A stretch of 64,000 bases of DNA from Chloroflexota bacterium (GTDB lineage: Bacteria > Chloroflexota > Anaerolineae > UBA2200). The notes under the pieces were generated by a model that saw only the letters and a program-made list of their open reading frames with translations, did not search any database and was not told the origin of the DNA. The position numbers were made by a program, and so were the translations under genes. Below are positions 26,610-35,378 of the stretch, one piece after another. Every line of letters begins with the position of its first letter. Positions within the stretch are counted from its first letter, which is position 1. The stretch is taken from NCBI GenBank assembly GCA_014360755.1, contig JACIWX010000001.1, positions 1 to 64,000 of the forward strand, given 5' to 3'.

Positions 26610-26681
26610 CCACACCTCTGACCGGAGTGCAGATTGTAGGATGATGATTTTGGCAGTGCTGCACAAAGGCGGGTATAATAA

Positions 26682-26836
26682 GAAAGTGTTGAAAAAGCCC
26701 TTCCAATGTCATGCTGAACGGAGTGAAGCATCTCGCAGTACTTGGAAAAATACGGCTAAAGTTACGCAAGACCCCTTCGTTATACTCAGGGCAGGCTCTT
26801 CGCTTCGCTGAGGGTGACAAGATTTTCAACACTCTC
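26682..26836 (-). mobile_element. MITE-like inverted-repeat element, copy C (complete, long form)
   Basis: A 155-bp element in the opposite orientation to copies A and B. Termini are GAAAGTGTTGAAAA (26682-26695) and TTTTCAACACTCTC (26823-26836), 13 of 14 complementary. It is flanked by a perfect 7-bp direct repeat ATAATAA (26675-26681 and 26837-26843). The interior contains the ATGCTGAACGGAGTGAAGCA block, which is commonly seen in dispersed repeats of environmental bacterial genomes. It fills most of the gap between the acyl-CoA dehydrogenase promoter and the MBL hydrolase gene. Confidence 0.82.
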
Positions 26837-26888
26837 ATAATAACGCTTGACAGCGGTGCATGGGACAGAATGTGCAGGAGGTGAAAGG

Positions 26889-27512
26889 ATGAACGAATTG
26901 CTGGAAGGCATTACTTGGCTTGGACATGCCAGCTTCAAGATCAAAGCGCCAGAAGGAGTGATTTATATTGACCCCTGGAAACTCCGCAGTGCCGAACCGG
27001 CTGACCTGATCTTGATTACGCATGAGCATTATGACCACTTTTCGGCGGAGGACGTGCAAAAAATACGCAAGCCTGACACTACCATCATTACTACGGCAAG
27101 CGTCGCGGCGCAATTAAAGGGCGACGTAAAGACGGTGAAAGCGGGTGATACGCTAACGGTCAAGGGGGTGAAGATCGAGGTTGTGCCTGCCTATAACCCC
27201 GCCAAGCAATTCCATCCCAAACAAGCGGGTGGGGTGGGCTATATCATCACCGCCGGGGGCCGGCGCATTTACCACGCGGGTGATACGGATGCCATTCCAG
27301 AGATGAACCAAGTCAAAGCCGATGTGGTACTCTTGCCGGTGGGCGGGAAATACACCATGACTGCGGCGGAGGCGGCAAAGGTAGCCAATGCCATCAAGCC
27401 GGCAGTGGCAGTACCCATGCATTGGGGCGATATTATTGGCTCGCGTGCTGATGCCGAGGCTTTCCGCGCCCAATGTCAGGTGCCAGTGGAGATCATTATG
27501 CCGGAAAAGTGA
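26889..27512 (+). CDS. MBL-fold metal-dependent hydrolase (UPF0173-like)
   Basis: A 207-residue metallo-beta-lactamase-fold protein with the metal motif THEHYDHFSAED (H-x-H-x-D-H), a central YHAGDTDAIPEM and a C-terminal PMHWGDIIG. The family includes ribonuclease Z-like and L-ascorbate 6-phosphate lactonase (UlaG)-like enzymes. UlaG relatives open phosphorylated lactones, but this gene is not adjacent to the PTS. ATG 26889 has a GGAGGTG site. Isolated gene downstream of element copy C. Confidence 0.82.
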   Translation: MNELLEGITWLGHASFKIKAPEGVIYIDPWKLRSAEPADLILITHEHYDHFSAEDVQKIRKPDTTIITTASVAAQLKGDVKTVKAGDTLTVKGVKIEVVPAYNPAKQFHPKQAGGVGYIITAGGRRIYHAGDTDAIPEMNQVKADVVLLPVGGKYTMTAAEAAKVANAIKPAVAVPMHWGDIIGSRADAEAFRAQCQVPVEIIMPEK

Positions 27513-27520
27513 TGAGTGAT

Positions 27521-27555
27521 AAGTGATGAGTGGAGCCCATTGCCACTCGTCACTT
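27521..27555. terminator. Bidirectional hairpin between MBL hydrolase and AMMECR1 genes
   Basis: A 13-bp stem, AAGTGATGAGTGG (27521-27533) with CCACTCGTCACTT (27543-27555), containing one G-T pair, with a 9-nt loop. It follows a direct repeat of GTGATGAGT and lies between convergent genes, so it may terminate both. Confidence 0.5.
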
Positions 27556-27566
27556 TTCACTCCTTA

Positions 27567-28085
27567 CTAATGGTAACGCTTAACCTCGAAGCGATACAGT
27601 TGCACGGGTTCGTGTGGGCCGATGCCTGCTTTGCGTCGCGCAATATCCACCTGATACTCTGCCGTATCCACGCCTTCCAAATCGGGTAGCAGCAAGCCGC
27701 GCCGCCATCCTGATTGCACAATCACCCCGTAGCGCTTGGGGTCGAGTTGAGCCATAGACTCAATTGGCTCTGGTGGGCTGAGGATGTCCACCGAGATTTC
27801 CAGGTCATCCAATTCATTGGCTTGGACGGGCGGAAAACGGGGATCGTGCACGGCAGCACTGATGGCATTTTGAATGATCTCCTGTGCGACGTTGGCTGAT
27901 CTAGGCTCAATGGTGCCAATGCAACCGCGCAAGGCGCCGTGTTTGTGTAGTGAAACAAAGACCCCGGCGCGCTGCTTCATCTCGGGTGTTAATTCTTGCG
28001 GTGGTTGGATCACTTCGTGTCGGCGTACATAATGTTCGATGGTTTTTCGCGCCAATTCGACTACCGGGTGGTGCTCCTTTTCCAT
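27567..28085 (-). CDS. AMMECR1 domain protein (AmmeMemoRadiSam system protein A)
   Basis: A 172-residue AMMECR1 protein with the conserved [10 protein letters not shown] motif ([12 protein letters not shown]), [15 protein letters not shown] and a [21 protein letters not shown] stretch. The family often accompanies MEMO and a radical SAM enzyme, neither of which is in the window. Its molecular function is unknown. Last gene of the greA-lysS-M23-GDPD-AMMECR1 run. Confidence 0.88.
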   Translation of the reverse strand: MEKEHHPVVELARKTIEHYVRRHEVIQPPQELTPEMKQRAGVFVSLHKHGALRGCIGTIEPRSANVAQEIIQNAISAAVHDPRFPPVQANELDDLEISVDILSPPEPIESMAQLDPKRYGVIVQSGWRRGLLLPDLEGVDTAEYQVDIARRKAGIGPHEPVQLYRFEVKRYH

Positions 28086-28136
28086 AAGTCATCCCTCCAC
28101 AAACCTGTACGCTACCCACTTTGGCATAGCGATGCA

Positions 28137-28895
28137 CTATGCTTTTAGCACCATAGCCAATGCATCTGGACGGTTGGTGATGATCATGTCCACCTTTTGC
28201 GCGATAAGGCGATGCCAATCCGCTACTTGGTCTGGAGTCCATACGTTCACGCGATATCCCTTACGCCGCGCCCAGGCTAGGTAATCTGGAGCAACCATCT
28301 CATAATGGGGATGAAGCGCATCTGGGTGAGCCAATGGCCGCAACCAGGCACGGCGTAGATAGATGGGCAGATCGCCGGCGTAGAGCAGTCCCGTATGCAC
28401 ATGGGGAGCCAATCGTTTCACCCGCCGGAGAGCAAAGGGATTGAATGAGGAGATTACCACGCGCTGCTCCAGTCCGAACTCATGCACGATGGCGATAACC
28501 TTTTTCTCCAAGCCATCGCCGTGGATGCTTGTGCTTTTGAGTTCAATGTTGAGCAACATGTCCTCTCCCGCCCATGCCGCTACCTCGCGCAGTGTCGGGA
28601 TGCGCTCCCCTGCAAACTGTGGATTGAACCAGGAACCGGCGTCTAATGCCTTCAATTGCGCCAAGGTGAGCTCCTTCACACGGCCACGGCCATTCGTTGT
28701 TCGCTCTACGCTGAAATCATGGATGACCACAGGCTCACCGTCGGCGCAGAGCATGACATCCAACTCGACTCCCTCTGCTCCCATCTCGCGGGCTTTTTGG
28801 AAGGAGGCAAGGGTGTTTTCTGGTGCTGCCATAGGCGCTCCACGGTGGCCGAAATTCAACGGGCGGTCGCGGTAAGGAAACGCTGCTTTTACCAT
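28137..28895 (-). CDS. Glycerophosphodiester phosphodiesterase (GDPD)
   Basis: A 252-residue GDPD TIM barrel. Active-site motifs are clear: HRGAPMAAPENTLASF, GVELDVMLCADGEPVVIHD and later NIELKS. It hydrolyses glycerophosphodiesters to glycerol 3-phosphate and an alcohol. Cytoplasmic, without a signal peptide. It follows the M23 gene by 7 bp. Confidence 0.92.
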   Translation of the reverse strand: MVKAAFPYRDRPLNFGHRGAPMAAPENTLASFQKAREMGAEGVELDVMLCADGEPVVIHDFSVERTTNGRGRVKELTLAQLKALDAGSWFNPQFAGERIPTLREVAAWAGEDMLLNIELKSTSIHGDGLEKKVIAIVHEFGLEQRVVISSFNPFALRRVKRLAPHVHTGLLYAGDLPIYLRRAWLRPLAHPDALHPHYEMVAPDYLAWARRKGYRVNVWTPDQVADWHRLIAQKVDMIITNRPDALAMVLKA

Positions 28896-28902
28896 ATCCC
28901 TC

Positions 28903-29925
28903 CTATTCAGGAATCGGGCGACTTGTCCATTCGAGCGGATTGACCAATACGTTTCCCACGCGCATCTCCCAATGCAAGTGTGCGCCAGTAGAAAGGCCGG
29001 TGTTACCCAAACGTCCTATAAGGTCACCTTGCTTCACCTGTTGTCCTTCCTGGACAAGTATCTCCGAGAGGTGGTAATAGCCGGAATACACACCCCAACC
29101 ATGATCCAGGATGACCGCATTGCCGTGGACTTGCAGCGGAGCAGCCAGTGCTACTCGGCCATGGTTGGCAGCCACAACCGGAGCGCCAGGTTCACCGGCA
29201 ATATCTATCCCGCCATGATAGCCTACGCTCCCATCATTATAGGTTCGCCGGATGCCAAAGGGGGAAGTAACTCTGCCAGCATATGGCCAGATGAATACTC
29301 CTTGCCAGAACTGCTGCGGTGTGATGCGGGCGAAAACTTGATCCAGTCGCTGAGCCTCTTCTTGCAGCAACTGTGCATCGAGTAGATTGACCCTATCAGG
29401 GGGGATTTGGATGTGCTCTGTACCAAAGCCTCCTGCCAGCACCATCACGCTCAAGGAGAACGAAAGACTGGTACCCAAGCTATCCATCACGGAGACTTGA
29501 AGCGGATGAGGCCCTTCGGCGCTTCCTACCGATATCCCTATCAGTGCCCAGACACCATTTGAACCGGGGATGAAGAACAGGCGGCGTTCGTCTAAAGTAG
29601 CGCTGGCGGTAATTCCCCGGTTAGCCGAGATTTTGAGCAAAAGCATATGCCCTTGTTTGACCTGCGGAGGGTCTAGGTTCACAGTCAGGCGTAGGGGCTC
29701 AATAGTTGGCGTGGCCGTGGGTGTGGGTGTGGCTGTGGCAGTAGCGGTAGGAGTGGGTGTAGAGGTCGCTGTGGCGGTAGCGGTGGGGGCAGCGGTGAAG
29801 GTGGGTGTAGCAGCTTGCCGCAGCGAAGTTGCAACCTCGCAGCCAATCAGGCAGGTGAGCAGGAGGGCAATCAGCAGAGGCAGGGCAAAGGTTCTAGTTT
29901 TCTTCGCCATGGCACGGGATCTCAT
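28903..29925 (-). CDS. M23 peptidase lipoprotein with Thr/Pro linker
   Basis: A 340-residue lipoprotein with lipobox L-I-G-C (Cys29) and a Thr-Pro-Ala linker of about 35 residues (33-70). It has an Ig-like middle domain and a C-terminal LytM/M23 domain. Zinc ligands are in YHGGIDIAGEPG (H-x3-D) and the HLHWEMRV motif. It likely cleaves peptidoglycan cross-links at the cell surface. ATG 29925 abuts the lysS stop and has GGGAG upstream. The linker's GT-rich DNA produces a spurious Val/Gly ORF on the other strand. Confidence 0.9.
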   Translation of the reverse strand: MRSRAMAKKTRTFALPLLIALLLTCLIGCEVATSLRQAATPTFTAAPTATATATSTPTPTATATATPTPTATPTIEPLRLTVNLDPPQVKQGHMLLLKISANRGITASATLDERRLFFIPGSNGVWALIGISVGSAEGPHPLQVSVMDSLGTSLSFSLSVMVLAGGFGTEHIQIPPDRVNLLDAQLLQEEAQRLDQVFARITPQQFWQGVFIWPYAGRVTSPFGIRRTYNDGSVGYHGGIDIAGEPGAPVVAANHGRVALAAPLQVHGNAVILDHGWGVYSGYYHLSEILVQEGQQVKQGDLIGRLGNTGLSTGAHLHWEMRVGNVLVNPLEWTSRPIPE

Positions 29926-31407
29926 CTATTCTCCCGATTTGGGCTTCAAAGCAGGGAACAGGATCACTTCACGGATAGAGGGGTTATCGGTGAAGAGCAT
30001 GGTCATGCGATCAATGCCGAAGCCAAGGCCCCCCGTGGGAGGCATGCCGTATTCCATAGCCCGAATCCAATCCTCGTCCATGGGGTGTGCCTCAGCATCG
30101 CCTTCTTGGAGTTGTTGCCATTGCATTTCAAAGCGCTCACGCTGTTCTAGAGGGTCGTTCAATTCGCTGAAAGCATTTCCACATTCCAATCCGCCGATGA
30201 AGAACTCGAAACGCTCTACCAGTCCAGGCGCATCCGGCTTTTTCTTGGCTAGAGGCGAAATGTCCAACGGATAATCCAGGATGAATGTCGGCTGAATCAA
30301 ATTCGGCTCGACATATTCTTTGAACAACTCTTCTATCTGCTTGCCCCAGGTTGGCTTTATATCGAGCTCCAGGCGGCGTTCTTGGATCTGCTGGCGCAAG
30401 GATTCCAAATCAGTGTGAATGGCGATGTCAATGCCTGTGGCTTCCTTAATCGCTTCGCGCATAGGCCATCGTCGCCAGGGTGGGGTTAGGTTGATTTCAT
30501 GCCCCTGATATGTAATCGTCGTTGTCCCCAGCACTTCGTGCGCCACTGTAGACCATAGCTCTTCTGTGAGGCGCATCATCTCGTGGTAATCCGCGTAAGC
30601 CTGATAGACTTCAATCTGTGTGAATTCGGGGTTGTGCTTTGTAGAAATACCTTCGTTGCGAAAATCACGGCCAATTTCATAAACTCGCTCCAGGCCGCCG
30701 ATGATTAAGCGCTTGAGATAGAGCTCATCCGAGATACGCAAGTAGAAGTCACAATCCAAAGCGTTGTGGTGGGTTACGAATGGGCGGGCTGCGGCGCCGC
30801 CGTAGATGGGCTGCAGGATGGGCGTCTCAACCTCTAGGAAACCGCGTTCATCGAGAAAACGCCGTATGGCTGATACAATCCGCGTGCGCGTAATGAAGGT
30901 GCGGCGTACTCGCTCATTAGCCAGTAAGTCCAGGTAGCGTTGTCGGTAGCGTAACTCGACGTCCGTTAAGCCATGCCATTTTTCGGGGAGAGGCCGCAGC
31001 GCTTTCGCCAGCATTTGAAAGGACTGGACGCGGATGGTGATCTCTCCGGTCCGCGTGCGGAACAAGGGCCCTTCGACTCCGATAAAATCGCCCAGGTCGA
31101 ACATTTTCAGGAAAAATTCGTAAGCCTGTTCCCCTACTTCATCCTGACGGATGTAAATCTGAATGCGGCCGCTGCCGTCCATGATATGCGCAAAGGAGGC
31201 TTTGCCCATCACCCGTATGGACATAATGCGTCCTGCGGTGCGCACCACCGGGGATTCGGCTGACCCTTCGCTGGAGGTGAACACGTGGAGTGCTTGGGCT
31301 ACAGAGTGGGTACATGAGAAACGTGCTGGATAGGGCTCGACGCCTGCAGCGCGCAAAGCAGTCAGCTTTTCCAGCCTCTGCTCTCGTTGGTCACTTGTCT
31401 CAGGCAC
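29926..31407 (-). CDS. lysS: Lysyl-tRNA synthetase, class II
   Basis: A 493-residue class II synthetase: N-terminal OB fold (RIMSIRVMGKASFAHIMDGSGRIQIYIR), motif 2 region VYEIGRDFRNEGISTKHNPEFTQIE, and motif 3 GGLGFGIDRMTMLFTD. It charges tRNA-Lys. It follows greA by 15 bp, a widely conserved pairing, and is followed without a gap by the M23 gene. Confidence 0.97.
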   Translation of the reverse strand: MPETSDQREQRLEKLTALRAAGVEPYPARFSCTHSVAQALHVFTSSEGSAESPVVRTAGRIMSIRVMGKASFAHIMDGSGRIQIYIRQDEVGEQAYEFFLKMFDLGDFIGVEGPLFRTRTGEITIRVQSFQMLAKALRPLPEKWHGLTDVELRYRQRYLDLLANERVRRTFITRTRIVSAIRRFLDERGFLEVETPILQPIYGGAAARPFVTHHNALDCDFYLRISDELYLKRLIIGGLERVYEIGRDFRNEGISTKHNPEFTQIEVYQAYADYHEMMRLTEELWSTVAHEVLGTTTITYQGHEINLTPPWRRWPMREAIKEATGIDIAIHTDLESLRQQIQERRLELDIKPTWGKQIEELFKEYVEPNLIQPTFILDYPLDISPLAKKKPDAPGLVERFEFFIGGLECGNAFSELNDPLEQRERFEMQWQQLQEGDAEAHPMDEDWIRAMEYGMPPTGGLGFGIDRMTMLFTDNPSIREVILFPALKPKSGE

Positions 31408-31422
31408 AATGGGTCTCCTATG

Positions 31423-31890
31423 CTAACCTATGGCGAGAATTTCGAATTCGATTGGGCCATCAGGAGTGCGCACCGTAACCCAATCGCCTACACGATGCCC
31501 CAGCAGAGAGCGACCCAGTGGGGACTCGTCCGATATACGGCCCTGGCGCGGATCGGCCTCAGCCGGCCCAACAATGTGATAAATCTCTGGGCTGCCGCCT
31601 CTTTCCATCACTGTGACGCGGCTGCCAAGGCAGACTACATCGCCCTGTCCGGGCTCTTCGATGATCTGGACTTTGTTCAAAAGGGCTTCCAATGTCATAA
31701 TCCGCCCCTCGACGAAAGCCTGCATGTTTTTGGCTTCGTCATATCCAGCGTTCTCCATGATGTCGCCGCCTTCCTTGGCTTCATGGATTTGCTTGGCTAT
31801 TTCGGGCCGGCGCACGGTGCGCAAGTATTGCAGCTCCTGTTCTAGTTTGCGCTTGCCCTCAGCGGTCAGATAAGTGGGTTTATCAGTCAT
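31423..31890 (-). CDS. greA: Transcription elongation factor GreA
   Basis: A 155-residue factor with the N-terminal coiled coil (LTAEGKRKLEQELQYLRTVRRPEIAKQIHEAKEGGDIMENAGYDEAKN, with the acidic tip residues) and the C-terminal domain (ISDESPLGRSLLGHRVGDWV). It rescues backtracked RNA polymerase by stimulating transcript cleavage. First gene of its operon, just downstream of the lon-like gene's terminator. Confidence 0.96.
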   Translation of the reverse strand: MTDKPTYLTAEGKRKLEQELQYLRTVRRPEIAKQIHEAKEGGDIMENAGYDEAKNMQAFVEGRIMTLEALLNKVQIIEEPGQGDVVCLGSRVTVMERGGSPEIYHIVGPAEADPRQGRISDESPLGRSLLGHRVGDWVTVRTPDGPIEFEILAIG

Positions 31891-31932
31891 TAGCCATCAC
31901 TCGCTTTCGCAAAACTCTAAAAATCAATTAGC

Positions 31933-31952
31933 AAAAAAGCGCCCTGGGGCGC
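31933..31952 (-). terminator. Rho-independent terminator of the Lon-like protease gene
   Basis: On the minus strand GCGCCC pairs with GGGCGC across a very short loop and is followed directly by six T residues (31933-31938 as A on the plus strand). It separates the protease gene from greA. Confidence 0.75.
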
Positions 31953-32011
31953 GGAAAAATCTTTTTACATTATAATCAACATCCGTATACTGTCAAACTG
32001 GCTTGGAGCGT

Positions 32012-34402
32012 TTAGTCTTCTGCTTTCCCAAAGTTGTGTAGATCCTCGGCGAGTTTGCGCAACCTGCCATCCACTTTGGCATGGACGGAACCGTCGGGGA
32101 ATTTGCCATCCGCCCCGCGGCTCCCTGCGGCAACGCCAGTTAGGATCTCAAGCCCTTGGTCCACATTTTCTACCGCGTACACATGGAATAGCCCCTTGCT
32201 AACTGCCTCAAGCACTGCTTCTTTGAGCATCAGGTTTTTCACATTGCTCTGTGGAATAATGACCCCTTGTTTCCCTGTCAACCCTTTGGCAGCACACAGG
32301 TCGAAGAAGCCTTCGATTTTCTCATTGATGCCACCGACGGCTTGCAGTTGTCCCCACTGGTTAATCGAGCCAGTAACTGCGATGCCTTGGCGAATGGGCA
32401 ATTCTGCTAAAGCGGACAAAAGGGCATACAGCTCGGCACTAGAAGCACTATCCCCTTCCACTTCTTGGTAGCTCTGCTCAAATACAAGACGGGCGGATAG
32501 GGTGAGGGGTTTATCCCACGCATATTGACGGGTCAAATACCCGCTTAGGATTAGAACTCCCTTGGTATGCACCGGTCCTCCCAATTTTGCTTCCCGTTCG
32601 ATATCCAGCACGCCGTCTCGCCCCAATCCAATCGTCGCTGTGATCCGTGTCGGATATCCGAATTGATAATCGCCCAGGGTGAGCACCGATAGTCCGTTCA
32701 CTTGCCCAGGGACTTCTCCGTCTGTGTCAATAAGAAGCGTGCCATCGAGCATGGACTCTCGTATATGCTGTTGGAGCATATCCGAGCGGCGAATCCTCGC
32801 CTCAATGGCTTTTTGAACATGTTCTGCTGTGACGTATTCCGCGTGATCCTGTTCGGCATAGAGGCTCGCTTCGCGCACAACGTCCGCAATCTGTGCAAAA
32901 TGGGTCGAGAGTTTTCTTTGGTCTTTAGCCAGTGCAGATCCATACTCGACGATTTTGGCTGCCGCCTCGCGTCGGAAATGGCGCAACCCCTCTTTGCGGC
33001 AAAGCCCACTGATGAAGGCTACGTAGGCGCGCACATTGTCAGGGTTGCGTTCCATACGCACATCGAAATCTGCTTTGACCTTGAACAGTTCGCTGAAATC
33101 TGGATCGAGACTATAGAGGAGATAATAGGAATGGGGGTCGCCAATCAGGATCACTTTTACATAGAGAGGAATTGGCTCAGGCCGTACACTTTTCACCGGA
33201 ATAGCGCCCAGGCGTTCTGAGACGTCTTCGATCGTGATTTGCTTGCTGCTTAAGGCTCGTTTCAAGCCATCCCAGGTTACCGGATTATCCAAGAGTGGTT
33301 CTACCGGCAGCACGAGATACCCGCCGTTGGCTCGGTGCAGGGCACCGGCTTTCAACATCGTAAAGTCCGTGACCAAAGCCCCAAATTCTGCCTCGCGCTC
33401 GATGCGTCCGAATAGATTGTGGTATGTGAGGTTGATTTCAGTGAGCACTGGCGCCCCATGCAATGCGGAATTATCCACCATGACATTGACCTCATACTGG
33501 CGGAAGAAGGTGGCTGCACCAGGTGATGGGGTGGGAGATGCTGCCTGTGGCTCTTCTTCGCCACGGAACCTAGCCAGATTTTGCAGGATGCTGTTTTGTA
33601 CCTCTTCTAAGTAAGAAACGACATCGGCACTCGCCTTGTACTTTTCCTTGAGGTCTTCGATAAGAGGGGAAATGACAAACAAAGCGGTTTCACGATCGAG
33701 TTCCCGCAGTTGTTCTTGGCTCTTCTTTTCGGCGAGGTGGACTTGTTTCATCGCCGTGTTCACTTCTGTATCCGCAGCAATGCGTTTGGCAAAGATTTGC
33801 TGCCGTTGTTCCTCTGACAGAGAGGTAAAGTCTTGCTCGCTCATGGGCTTCCCGTTTTTGATTGGCACAAGCATCAAGCCCGCGGGAGCAATTTGGATGC
33901 GGAAGCCCATCTGTTGCACCGCCTGATCAAGCTGTGTCAGGATTTGTTGGCGCTGTTCCTCAAACGCTTTTGCAACTGCTTCGCGCCTCTTCGTATACTG
34001 CTCGCTTTCAAAAGCCGTGGGTAACCTTCTACGAATTTCACCGATGAGCGTCTCCATATCCAAGCGGAATTGTTTGGCTTGGCCAGCAGGAAGTTGAATC
34101 GCTTTTGGGCGGTAGGGATCCCGAAAATTATTGACATAACACCAATCTGAAGGGGTGGGCTTGTCTCGGGCGATTTCTTCCAGGAATGACATGACTGCCT
34201 TGGTGCGGCCAGTGCCAGGCCGTCCTGCAACGTAGACATTGAAGCCATCGCTTTGGATAGTCAAACCAAAACGAAGAGCCTGCAGAGCGCGTTCTTGTCC
34301 AAGAATACCAACTAAGGGTTCAACTTGGTCCGTTGTGGAGAAATTCAAGCCTTGTGGATCACAGATGTTACGCAGTTCCTCGATGGGAACCTCATAAGCC
34401 AT
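32012..34402 (-). CDS. Lon-like ATP-dependent protease (AAA_32/LonB-type, DUF-type N-terminus)
   Basis: A 796-residue protease. Walker A is visible as AGRPGTGRTKAVMSF (about residue 58), with a long coiled-coil insertion (about 145-260). The Lon proteolytic domain has catalytic Ser654 (EGDSASSAEL) and Lys695 (VGGINEKIEGF), 41 residues apart as expected. It differs from canonical LonA by lacking the N-terminal substrate domain. Presumed cytoplasmic quality-control protease. It has its own promoter and terminator, so it is monocistronic. Confidence 0.9.
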   Translation of the reverse strand: MAYEVPIEELRNICDPQGLNFSTTDQVEPLVGILGQERALQALRFGLTIQSDGFNVYVAGRPGTGRTKAVMSFLEEIARDKPTPSDWCYVNNFRDPYRPKAIQLPAGQAKQFRLDMETLIGEIRRRLPTAFESEQYTKRREAVAKAFEEQRQQILTQLDQAVQQMGFRIQIAPAGLMLVPIKNGKPMSEQDFTSLSEEQRQQIFAKRIAADTEVNTAMKQVHLAEKKSQEQLRELDRETALFVISPLIEDLKEKYKASADVVSYLEEVQNSILQNLARFRGEEEPQAASPTPSPGAATFFRQYEVNVMVDNSALHGAPVLTEINLTYHNLFGRIEREAEFGALVTDFTMLKAGALHRANGGYLVLPVEPLLDNPVTWDGLKRALSSKQITIEDVSERLGAIPVKSVRPEPIPLYVKVILIGDPHSYYLLYSLDPDFSELFKVKADFDVRMERNPDNVRAYVAFISGLCRKEGLRHFRREAAAKIVEYGSALAKDQRKLSTHFAQIADVVREASLYAEQDHAEYVTAEHVQKAIEARIRRSDMLQQHIRESMLDGTLLIDTDGEVPGQVNGLSVLTLGDYQFGYPTRITATIGLGRDGVLDIEREAKLGGPVHTKGVLILSGYLTRQYAWDKPLTLSARLVFEQSYQEVEGDSASSAELYALLSALAELPIRQGIAVTGSINQWGQLQAVGGINEKIEGFFDLCAAKGLTGKQGVIIPQSNVKNLMLKEAVLEAVSKGLFHVYAVENVDQGLEILTGVAAGSRGADGKFPDGSVHAKVDGRLRKLAEDLHNFGKAED

Positions 34403-34441
34403 ATCATCGTCTCCTTACTACGGCATGGTTATCCGTGCTTT

Positions 34442-34469
34442 ATGATACGCACGTTACCTTGTCTGTCAA
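34442..34469 (-). promoter_or_regulatory. Promoter of the Lon-like protease gene
   Basis: Minus strand TTGACA (34464-34469), 16-bp spacer, TATCAT (34442-34447). The leader of about 34 nt ends in an AAGGAGA site before the ATG at 34402. No CIRCE- or HrcA-like inverted repeat is seen. Confidence 0.55.
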
Positions 34470-34500
34470 ACGGTGGCATATCCCCAAATTATCGCGCGCT

Positions 34501-34529
34501 TTGTCGGCACTGCGCTGGATAGTTATAAT
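34501..34529 (+). promoter_or_regulatory. Promoter of the second zinc-ribbon gene
   Basis: TTGTCG (34501-34506), 17-bp spacer, TATAAT (34524-34529), followed by a leader of about 47 nt with AAGGAG. Confidence 0.6.
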
Positions 34530-34582
34530 GTAAATAGGTAATGCATGCGCTCTGGTATCAGTAGCGAAGGAGTGGATTGCCT

Positions 34583-35296
34583 ATGTACTGCCCATATTGT
34601 GGTGCTTGGAATCCGGAGGATAGCAAGTTCTGTGGCAAGTGTGGCCGGCGATTGCAGGCAGCAAGCCAGTCACGGCAAGGTAGAGGGAAGGGGTTGTGTT
34701 TGTTGCTGGCTGTGATAGGGACGTTTCTCATCCTGCTTGTCGTGGCTGGCAGTGCGTTCTTGCTGCGGGAACGCCTTGCGCTTGTCTGGCAGAGTTTCGT
34801 CGCACGACCTACTGCTGCTCTGGTTATCCCAACTGAAACGCCATCACCGACGCCGATGCCCATGCTAGCCGCCGTGACCCCTTCACCGTCTCCCAGCCCT
34901 TCACCCACAGCCACCGAACTGCCTATCCCAACGTCTTCGCCTACCGCTACGGCAACGCCACTGCCACCGCAGCGCACGTTCAAGATCATCTACAGGAACT
35001 GCATTCCCCACGCCTTGTCACTGGGCTCTGTCAAAGGACAGGTTTTTGACAGAACGGGGAGGGTTATTCCGGGAGCAAAAGTCAGAATCATGATCAATGG
35101 ATACGAATGGCAATCTGATGCCAATCCTGCTACGACTAATGTTGACGGCTGGTATGAGTGGGTCTTGGAGCCCGGCCAAAGGGTCAAATTTGTTGAGCTC
35201 ATTGTCAATGGGAAATCCGTTCCGTTTACCCCACGTGATTTGGAAGTAGTTGCCACTTCAGGTTGTTTCCAACGCGTGGATTTTGTCGAGCAATAA
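34583..35296 (+). CDS. Zinc-ribbon, single-TM protein with carboxypeptidase-regulatory-like C-terminus
   Basis: About 237 residues: zinc ribbon MYCPYCGAWNPEDSKFCGKCG, a membrane segment (about 40-60), a Pro/Thr/Ser linker (about 80-130), and a C-terminal beta-sandwich (SVKGQVFDRTGRVIPGAKVRI, then ATTNVDGWYEW). The layout repeats that of the larger TPR protein at 4526-5842 without the TPR section. ATG 34583 lies 10 nt after AAGGAG; TTG 34577 is the alternative. Function unknown; presumably an envelope sensor or scaffold with a cytoplasmic zinc head. Confidence 0.78.
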   Translation: MYCPYCGAWNPEDSKFCGKCGRRLQAASQSRQGRGKGLCLLLAVIGTFLILLVVAGSAFLLRERLALVWQSFVARPTAALVIPTETPSPTPMPMLAAVTPSPSPSPSPTATELPIPTSSPTATATPLPPQRTFKIIYRNCIPHALSLGSVKGQVFDRTGRVIPGAKVRIMINGYEWQSDANPATTNVDGWYEWVLEPGQRVKFVELIVNGKSVPFTPRDLEVVATSGCFQRVDFVEQ

Positions 35297-35378
35297 GCGC
35301 TTAACCCGAGGCAGTCAGCCTTCTGCCATGGAAATGGTCTGCAAACCATCCAATAGGCTCTGAAGAGGAGGGAAGCAC

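Noticed and set aside
29570-30274. A 234-codon plus-strand ORF opposite the M23 and lysS genes
   Set aside because: It is antisense to two well-supported genes; its Val/Gly repeat is the complement of the Thr/Pro linker.
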